Source: Porodaedalea pini
Taxonomy: Eukaryota; Basidiomycota; Agaricomycetes; Hymenochaetales; Hymenochaetaceae
Length of the DNA stretch: 64,000 nucleotides
Assembly: GCA_002794775.1 (NCBI GenBank)
Contig: NBAY01000014.1
Span: 558,001 to 622,000, forward strand
Reading direction: 5' to 3'
Part shown: piece by piece, positions 56,309-64,000 of the stretch
How positions within the stretch are numbered: position 1 is the first letter of the stretch
Layout: each line of letters opens with the position of its first letter
Position numbers and translations under genes: made by a program
The notes under the pieces: generated by a model
Seen by the model: the letters and a program-made list of their open reading frames with translations, nothing else
Database searches by the model: none
What the model was told of the DNA's origin: nothing

Positions 56309-57345
56309 AAGGGCTTGAAGGATGAACAGCCACTGGTAATGAGCTTTAAATGCACGAATAATCCCGGCATCCATTGGCTGAATGTGAGAAGTCATGTTTG
56401 GATCGAGGAAAATGACTTCCACATTAGTCAGCTTTGAAGTGTCAAAGATGTGCGATGGTGCATTATCCATGGTAAGGCAGATCTTCCATTTTTGGTGTAG
56501 CATATCCTGGCTAAGGTCATCAAGAAATCTAGAAGCTCAAATTAATTAAAAAAGCGCACTATATTGTATGAAATACTTACAATGCAAACACATTTCCAGT
56601 CATCCATGCCTTCTTATTGTGGAAATAGATGAACCCTAAATCTTTTCCTTCTTTCTTATTGAAGCACCGAGGTTTCTTTGCGTGACCAATGAATAATGGA
56701 GCCCAGATATCAGAACCATCCACATTTGCAATAAACCCAAGTGAGATCCGCATTTTGTCACCTTTTCCACCAGATAATTGTTGAGTTGCTAGGGTCCAAT
56801 TTGGTGGCATCCGATAGAAGAGTCTGGTTTTGTCAAAATTATAGATGTCATGATGATTGAAAGAAGCCAATTTGGCTGAAAGTTGTTCTCGTGCAGCCTG
56901 CACTGCTTCAAGGGACACAGAAGCTGCTTCTCCATGAAGTTTGTATTCCCGGATTCCATTCCTCTCCTTGAAAGCTTCATACCAGCCACGGGAAAGGGCG
57001 AGTTTTTTGTTCTTGGGGATTCCAAGCATTTTCATATACTGCTTTCCCTTAATTCGGAGTAGCTCCTCTGTGATTTTGAGCCTCCCCTGGGCTGTCCGGA
57101 CAAATAGAACAAGCATTTCTTCAAGCTTTGGAAACTTGACACCCTGAGAAACTCCAGATTTCTTGAAAAAAACCTGGAGTAGATTTTCCTGAACTGCGGC
57201 AGTTAACTCTGGGTGCTGCTTTCTCCACTTTGAAATCATAGACAGATTTAATTTGGGGTACTGCTTTCAGAAATGCGCAATCATGTCCTTATCCTTCATT
57301 GCCTTTCCGGGTCCAGCCATAAACTCGAGAATGGCAAGCTTGTCA
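56309..57345 (-). pseudogene. Pogo transposase, HTH and DDE core
   Basis: On the minus strand: a pogo-type N-terminal helix-turn-helix (TTGDKLAILEFMAGPG, DMIAHF, QYPKLNLSMISKWRKQ), a CENP-B-like second helix-turn-helix (YEAFKERNGIREYKLHGE), and the catalytic core with D in YNFDKTRLFYRMPP, D in CLTMDNAPSH and D in QPMDAGIIRAFKAHY. A 52-base GT-AG intron lies at 56529-56580. One stop, TGA at 57269-57271, falls where Arg is expected (AHF-KQYP). It moves the element into TA sites. It is interrupted by the Gypsy element at 56308 and the solo LTR at 57360. Confidence 0.9.
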
Positions 57346-57360
57346 CCAGTTGTGTACCGG

Positions 57361-58435
57361 TGTAACACCAACTGGTTTGTCGGGCACAGAACGAGTGGAA
57401 TGCATGCGATGTACGTCACGAAGTCGAAGAGCCTCAACTCGGCAATCGAACAGAGCGGTACACCTGGATTGGCGGAGATTACCCGAACACGGAACGCACG
57501 CAACGACCGGATCGCACGCATCAGCTACTCGGACCGACCCCGGTGCACTTATCTGTGTGCGTGTCCTCTCGACCCTGCCAAAGGTTCATTCATTTGCCTT
57601 TGTCTAACGAACATGTGCCAGCCCGGCATTGGTTGTTCCGGCTCCGTACAAAGGATCCTGAAGCTCACCGATGCTACGCCAAGTCAACACGCGCTGTCCC
57701 CGCCTTTCAGTAGTTTGGATCGTGGAGCTGCTCAAAGGAACACTCAGGAGGCTCAGTGGTAGGACAATAGAGGACTCGTCTTATTTTATTTCGCCTTTCA
57801 TGTTTACGCAGGACACTTGTTTAGTATTTATAGAGTGCCGAATGTTGTAGATAGAACAGCAATTCCACCCCCGAGTTTTGATACCTAACTTTGTGTGATA
57901 TCTCTCAGGATGGTCTCTAGGTACTCCTCAGAGCCTTAGTGACTCGAATCGCTCACCTCGACTTCATTTTATTCGCGTTGCGCTTGTTGCGCTCGTTCTG
58001 TCCGTTCTGTCTTCGCCTCATTCCGCTTCGTTCTCGTTACCTCGACTTCGCTCCCTCTCATCTCTTATCTTCTGATTTAGGTCCCATATCTCGCCCTGCT
58101 CTCTGGTACTCCAGACGACGTCTGTTGAGCACAGGGACTAGCCGTCCATCCCGAGGACAATCCCGCTCCGAGAAATCGCACTAGTATTAGTGTGTCTCCG
58201 TGTCTTCCGACACAGCCACCGACGATCCCCCACACATCTCGAGCGCTCCGCCGGCGCTATGCTTCGAACACTTCCCTACTAGTACGCTTCGCCGATTCCA
58301 TTGCCCCTGACACACCGGAACGCACGCAACCCGAACCCTGCGATCTGGAACCCACAGAATTTGACCGGAACGAGGGTATTGACCCACTAGACACGTCTCC
58401 CTCGAACTCATTCATCTGATTCCCATTCACTAACA
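57361..58435. mobile_element. Solo LTR (1075 bp), third LTR family, in the pogo element
   Basis: TGTAACACCAACTGG to TTCACTAACA with perfect 5-bp duplication ACCGG on both sides (57356-57360, 58436-58440). It does not match the other LTR families here. No long frame with a domain. It splits the pogo N-terminal region. Confidence 0.88.
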
Positions 58436-58452
58436 ACCGGAACTCAGTATTA

Positions 58453-58803
58453 TCACCGGTGCTGCTGTTTTGGTGGTGCCATTATGTCGGTACGCTTTCC
58501 ATACACCTTTGGCTTAGAAGCTTTCCCAATGGAAGACTTCTTTGGTGCTTCTTCAATAGGTGTGAGAGTCACAGAAGCAACAGAGGCATCAGTGGGGAAA
58601 GAAGCAGGTGGTGGAGTGCTGAGAAGCATGGGAGAAGCACTGCAGGAATGCGTGAATTTGATTTCACTAGCATCCTTTAGTGTTCCATCAGGATTTTGAG
58701 CACAGCCAAGTTCAGAAGACATTTTATAAGCATGAAAGCAATGGACTCTGGCACCGGTGTGAAGTTTGTCAAAGCATGGAGGCTGTGGATGATTTTTTTG
58801 CAT
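58453..58803 (-). pseudogene. Pogo transposase N-terminal segment, upstream of the solo LTR
   Basis: A minus-strand frame of 116 codons, Ser/Pro/Thr-rich with a basic end (KASKPKVYGKRTDIM). Its position suggests the N-terminal linker before the helix-turn-helix at 57345. After removing the solo LTR the two do not join in one frame, so an intron or a 1-base change is needed. The alternative is an untranslated 5' region. Confidence 0.4.
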
Positions 58804-59249
58804 GTTCCATGGTTCAGTTACTAAGGCACATCACGTGCCTTAGCTGCCTATCAATAAGAAATTTCATATGTATTTGCTCTGAAAAATAGTTTCTTATTCC
58901 TAAATTAGAAAATTTCTTATTGAACCCTTAATTTCCTTCCACTGAGTCGGTGGATCAGATTTTGGTTTCTTATTCAAAGGATTTTCTTATCCACAGGGTT
59001 TCTTATTGACAGGTTCGACTGTACTTAATGCATTAGATAGGTATGATAACTTGGTTTGTACTAGTAATCCTGTAGATAATTCTTAGTGCCACTGCTGGGT
59101 GAATAAACGGTGGCAGAAGCATGTAATCGACTGATCGACCTTGAAAACTTTCCCTCGGGGCTTCTCATTACACACCCCACAACTTAATTTCGACAGATTC
59201 TGTCTGGGGAACCACTGGCAGAATTTCTAGTAATTTTATGTGGTCTCAC

Positions 59250-62200
59250 GAAACTTTTGACAAACGCGTTGCCACAAATTTCTATATTAGGTGTGTATTT
59301 ACACTCTGACTAAAAAAAATGAGGCACGCTTTTCTAACGTGCAATGCCGATCCCCACTTGTAGTCTTGCACACGGGAGGGTCGCTGCTTCACCTGCTTGT
59401 GTCGTTATGCGAGCGTCTGCTCCGCAAGTGTATCACAAGCGAGTGAAGTCGTTCGTGAAAGGCTTTCAACACACACCCATATTGAACGCTCAGTAAGGTA
59501 CGGCTAGGAATAAGGAACACTGGATATTGCCTGCGTCTGTAATAGACTGGTCTGTCTCTGGCATCTGTGACTTGATGGAGCTCACAAATATGCTGTTAAT
59601 AGAGGAGGGCTTCATCATGGGTTTCTGCGAGGGGCGAACGTCATGATCTTGCCACTGAGTATGTGCACCTTTACCATGAAGCATCATTTCCTAAATGTTG
59701 AGCTTTCCTTCTTCGAGGCACAGGTAACGTTCCAGCAAGCAACTCTGTGACTCTTGCTAGGATGATCAGGCTGGAGGGTGGCTCCATTATCCTTTCGAGC
59801 AACAAGGCCTTCTGACGGTGAATTTCACGGCCTGCAATGCACGCATGTTTCCTCATGCGCTTCACAATCGCAGACACGCTGCTCGTGAGAGCAACTCCAC
59901 TCACTACCGGATACTAGGGCCGAGCTCCGTGGGCCACATAATGGTCATGCCAGCATGGTGTTCATATGCCGATCAGCACTTCGCCGTTTGACAACAAGTT
60001 TGAAAGAATGTTGAGATCGATGATGGCTGCTTTTGTGCACCTAAAATAGTATGACCTGCGGTGAGTTCCTTGTTCTGTATTTCATGTCAGATGCCGTATA
60101 CCTGAGCAAAATAAGCTCATCTAGTTTGGCGCTTTGCCATCGTCTGCAAATGATCCGCTACATTAGATTTAAGTTACCAGCATCAGAATACTCTGCAATC
60201 CGTGCTGCTTAGTCCCAATAAGAGACGAAGGGGTGCCAGTGGCTGAAACTATAATTCTAGGGGCAATCTTTTCTGGAAGTCACGATAGCGGATGTCCAGG
60301 ATACTGTTCCCAGGATTACCGATGGTTCGTACTACATAGCTCGTCGATGGATCTGCAAGATTTGACGCTCGAATGTGATCCGGCAGTGAAACACACTCTC
60401 TCGTATCTGAGTGCGTCTTATCTTATTGTGCTGACTGATATGTTCTAATGTTTCACCGAAAGGGCACCAGCTGTCTTCCTCGAGCCTTTGAACATGATCA
60501 TTAGGTGTTCACGACTGCTCCGTGTAATGCACAGTTTTCTAATGATTCAAAGAGAGATTCGCATTCATAGGAACCTCAAGTCCGCCTATGACCTCATACC
60601 TAGTTAGCCCACACATTTCAAGACTATGGGAGATGCATGAGACACTTCTACGTGCATCACGGTCTTACAACGATGGTCTTACAATGATGTTTGCTTGTTT
60701 TGTGATGCAGATATGGGTGTCTCTGCTGTCCGAGAGTACAAATGATCTCTGTATTCAACTCGGCTCTGACCCAGTTCTTCAGCTGGCCTTCCGAAAATCA
60801 AGTACAACATTCAGCCATGTTCTGGCTTTAGTATCAGTTGGTCGGCATCACGTGATATGCTCCAAGCACATAATCTGTCCTGGAAGGCCCACTGCTTCGA
60901 GAAAGGATTACATTTACCATTGCCTCTTTCTCAGTGCTTGGAATGGATCTCTATATCACACCATTGTTGAGCTATAGTGCTAATTGGGTTAGGTGATCTT
61001 TTTCAGCCTCGCCCATCGAGCTTTCCTTCTGACCTTCATCCCGGTTTTCAGATCTCATATCCATTCTTATCATGCCAAACTGTGACAATTGAGTTCTGTC
61101 TCTTTGCCGTTTGTCACACGGGTGCGCTGATTGGCAGCGATGATATTCTACCGCCTTGGTGATTCTGTATGGGTTTGCATGTCATGCTGGTAACCGTTGG
61201 CTATCTTTGTGAAATCGACCACCTATTCTCATTGTTTTCTCGCAGGTGTATTATGTCACCTTTTACTTGCCGGGAAAGTCAGGTCGCACACACTTCTGGT
61301 CAGCAGGCGCGAGTATTCAAGCTCAGTCCTCTTCGGCGGAGGGCTCCATCAGACTTCTTCTATTAAGCCTGGTACGTCCGATGTGGTTAAAACTTATAGG
61401 GGACTGCTCACCAGTGACTTCTATGGTTCGCTTGAAGCCTTCAGTGACGCTGAAGGAATCTGTATGAACTGTGGGCTCTTCGTCGCAGGATGGTCATTCG
61501 GCGTGACCTGGATTACTGTCCTTCTTGGAAATGTTCCTGCCAGGGACATTCGTCTGGCTCCTTATATTCGACGAGTTTTTCTGTACGGTACGTCTTGTCT
61601 TCGGATTCTGTTTACTAGATTTTGTTCTTATTGACGGGCACAGGTCCGCCTTATCACACCTGTGTTTTTCACCGCCGACCAACTTTTGTAACCCTTTTGG
61701 CAGTCAGTACCATGCACCTGGGGGAGTCAAGCTCTCTACGCAATAGGCTTCCGGATACTGTTTGCATGGTGACTCTTTCCCCAAGCTCAAGCATCGTATG
61801 GCTCTTCCTGAAATCCATCCAACAATTGCTCCAGAGACATTGGATCGGCTTCGTACCCACCACTACCTTTCCAGTAGGCTCTGGTGCCATTCTAATGATG
61901 CTGATATGCGTCTACAAACCTACAGGATAATCAGCAGAGCCAGAGCATTATGACGTGCTAAGTGTCCTGCGACGGCTACAATAACGTACCCACTTTCACC
62001 CGCCAGAATTGTGAAAGTTTCTAAGAGCCATCCTGATGCATATTTGTGAGCATAAATGTGGAAGGGTCTGCAGCCACAAACCGTCGCTCAACAGCTAAGC
62101 GGCTACTTGTAGGTCTTTGCCGATTACACCTCTGGAAATTGTTACTTTATCAAATGTGCTGTCCTTAAATCCAGGTTAAATCGATTTCTCAGACACCAGC

Positions 62201-62380
62201 ATTCTTTGGTTCATTTTGAGGGGTAATTCTAGCATGTCAAGTGGAGTTTCTTCATGGGACGTCAGCGGCAAAACACTGTATGAAGAGGATGTAACCTGGG
62301 AGCAAGAGATGGTGCATGATCAGAGGAACGTTTGATCAAGCAGATGCACAAGCTCAGAACGTTTCTTGTCTGCTTGCTTG
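59250..62380 (+). repeat. Degenerate repeated segment, second copy of the 26-28 kb region
   Basis: 59250-59360 resembles 25770-25870, and 59395-60980 resembles 26400-28020 at intervals, including CAGATCATAATC-free but collinear stretches around CTTGATGGAGCTCAC (59572) and CCCAATAAGAGACG (60212). Frames are short and broken. 61197-61634 is the longest (145 codons) with no recognisable domain. Probably an old gene copy with introns, product unknown. Confidence 0.45.
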
Positions 62381-62384
62381 TTTC

Positions 62385-63990
62385 ACAGTGCGTTCTGAAG
62401 TACGCTCGCATGCAGAGAGTGGCGATAGAGTATGATCTCCGGATGCGCTGGTGAAATACATGGACATGTCATTAGGTCTCTGTATCCGCTAGTCGAAAAG
62501 GATGGCATTGCCAAGCATGTTGCCATCTTTGGGGGCATTCATGCATACATACTGCGGCCCTAGTTGTTCTTGAAAAGCCCCCATCTATCACACCTACATC
62601 CTGTTTTAGAAGTTCAGGGTTATTGGCGGCAAGCCCAGTGTGACCTTTCTAAAGTAGGAGACAGTCCTTGGTATGCTTCCATAGAGATCCGAAGACTTCG
62701 CAACAGATACCAACGACTTCTATTTGCCAGCGCAAATGCACGTCAGATTATGGCGCAGAGACAGGTCGATTCTGCTCTTACTATGCTACGCGCGAAGGTC
62801 AATAGCGTTGGTGGGATACAGCGGAAAGAAGAGGGGGATGGTGAAACTGAAAAGGTGTTTAGAAGGTGCATACGTGCGGGGAAAGTCTGCAATTGAACAC
62901 CTTTGCCTGCTGAAAATCATCTGGCGCATGATCTTGTCCACTGTTTGCTATGTTCAGCGGGCCATTCTCGAACTGCTTGGGCTGCACACGTACCTCGAGG
63001 ACATCATGCTTTGCATCAACTCTGAGAATAGCTTTCATTCATAGATTCTTTAGGTCCGCGGCACATTCACCATTGATGCTTCTGTCATCAACCACCTACG
63101 TATATTGGATCGGCATACCCTGTGGCTCATCTGCAGAAACAAGCAGGTATCGGGCAGATGTTTTGATGTACAAAACATCTCCCATAGCCATGGTACTAGC
63201 ATACTTATGATGTAAGGGCTCTGCTTGATGGCCTTAATTTCGTCTTGACGCAAACATGCAAGACAAGTTTTCGAATTACTCCATGGGAGACCACTACATT
63301 ACCGAGCTCCTCGAATAAATGTGCAGCTTTCAAGGCTACGCACCTGGCGCTCCGCCATTGAGTTCTGCTCCTACCATTCCCCTGCCACTAAATACATTCA
63401 TCATGTGATTTCTCCTTTTTGTCCTCCTTCCTCCTCCACTCAGCCAGCTTCCCTGATACTTTTAAAGAAGAACTCATTTTGTGCACTCTTTCTCATCCTG
63501 CATTGCTGTTGGTCAGGTTTGCCCAGCCAGCGTCCTCAGCCTCTTTGAAGAAGCAGGCCATTACAGAGCAGAGAAAGGAGCCATATGTCAACTATGCTCG
63601 CATCCTTCACATACCAAATGGTGTTGACGGTCAGTCGGACCTGCTCATTACTGTCGAGGAGAACAAGTCCTCTGCTGCTCCCCACTCACTCCCTCCACCT
63701 CTCCTGCTCATTGATATCAGTGCAGAGAAATCAGCAGACTTGTATCTCAGCTACATTTGTATCCGGTCTACCTTAATCAACATGCTTGTCAACGGCAGTT
63801 TTTTTATAGGAAGTGCAGTGGGAGCTCTCTGGGCTTCTACTTTGGTATGAGCTTTATGCCCTTGATCAAGTGATTCATGCCCATATGACCAACCGTCTAC
63901 GAAATGCTCTATCATGCGGGATCTATCTGGGCACCACGGACACGTAGACCACTATCAGTTCTGACACATCTCAAAGCTTACCAAGGAGAA
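62385..63990 (+). pseudogene. Pseudogene copy of the 877-codon hypothetical protein
   Basis: Plus-strand fragments align in order with the gene at 38720-41406: ALVKYMDMS and YPLVEKDGIAKHVAIFGG (62450-62545), a middle part with CIRAGK and HLCLLKIIWR (62850-62935), AILELLGLHTYLEDIM (62958), then EPYVNYARILHIPNGVDGQS (63570), LYLSYICIRSTLINML (63740) and YELYALDQVI with IYLGTTDT (63840-63945). Many frame breaks and stops make it non-functional. The acceptor CGCATGCAG before 62412 mirrors CGCACGCAG in the intact copy. The end lies beyond or at the window edge. Confidence 0.82.
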
Positions 63991-64000
63991 CTGGGGGAGG

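Larger units (their letters stand above)
49260..59021 (-). mobile_element. Pogo/Tigger-type DNA transposon with nested insertions
   Basis: Terminal repeats CAGTTGAACCTGTCAATAAG(AA) at 49260 and its inverse at 59021 differ by one base in 22 and are flanked by TA (49258-49259, 59022-59023), the pogo target. The transposase is on the minus strand. Without the nested Gypsy element (49996-56303) and solo LTR (57361-58435) the element is about 2.4 kb. Beyond the TIR, the right end has several copies of TTTCTTATT (58800-59012), likely transposase-binding repeats. Confidence 0.92.

Noticed and set aside
1..64000. tRNA or rRNA genes
   Set aside because: No cloverleaf with A and B boxes or rRNA core sequence was recognised by eye. 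A covariance-model scan would be decisive and was not possible here.

Overview
This window looks like a transposon-rich, gene-poor stretch of an Agaricomycete (basidiomycete) genome. The clues are short GT-AG introns (about 50-75 nt), a FunK1 (fungal-type kinase) fragment, a DUF6698-like gene, chromodomain Ty3/Gypsy elements, and a short secreted tyrosinase. No rRNA, tRNA or CRISPR array was recognised. Calls come from reading translations and comparing repeats within the window; no database search was run.

Layout. (1) 1-14935: most of a giant Ty3/Gypsy element on the minus strand, with LTRs at 1-672 (cut by the window edge) and 14191-14935. It carries decayed gag-pol, an extra same-strand ORF, and an antisense gene with a Zn2Cys6-like motif. 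(2) 14937-17459: a mosaic pseudogene on the minus strand. A prolyl-tRNA synthetase (ProRS) fragment is split by a FunK1 fragment and a tricalbin (SMP-C2) fragment. (3) 17456-20419: an array of large palindromes sharing one 44-bp motif in alternating orientation. (4) 20633-25617: copy A of an uncharacterised gene family, about 1026 codons, cut by two solo LTRs with perfect 5-bp target duplications. (5) 25990-28400: degenerate repeated DNA. (6) 28424-34328: a segment bounded by 30-bp terminal inverted repeats that holds eIF4G and shuffled ProRS exons with their introns. (7) 34.3-44 kb: the most host-like part. It has an apparently intact tyrosinase gene (35892-37585), a long hypothetical gene of about 877 codons (38720-41406, minus), and a decayed DUF6698-like gene. 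(8) 44.6-46.3 kb: repeats and nested fold-backs. (9) 47126-49257: copy B of the uncharacterised family, ended by a pogo/Tigger DNA transposon (49260-59021, TA duplication). The pogo element contains a young 6.3-kb chromodomain Gypsy element (49996-56303, duplication CATTG) and a solo LTR (57361-58435, duplication ACCGG). (10) 59.2-64 kb: a degenerate repeat of the 26-28 kb segment, then a pseudogene copy of the 877-codon protein.

How it fits together. The order of insertions can be read directly, because removing each insertion plus one target duplication restores the interrupted reading frame. Premature stops in the old elements are mostly TGA where relatives have Arg, as expected from CGA to TGA transitions (methyl-CpG decay or a RIP-like process). 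The most noteworthy items are the copy A/B gene family as a candidate undescribed transposase, the TIR-bounded element that captured translation-factor genes, the alternating palindrome array, and a well-formed -1 frameshift signal between gag and pol of the young Gypsy element.
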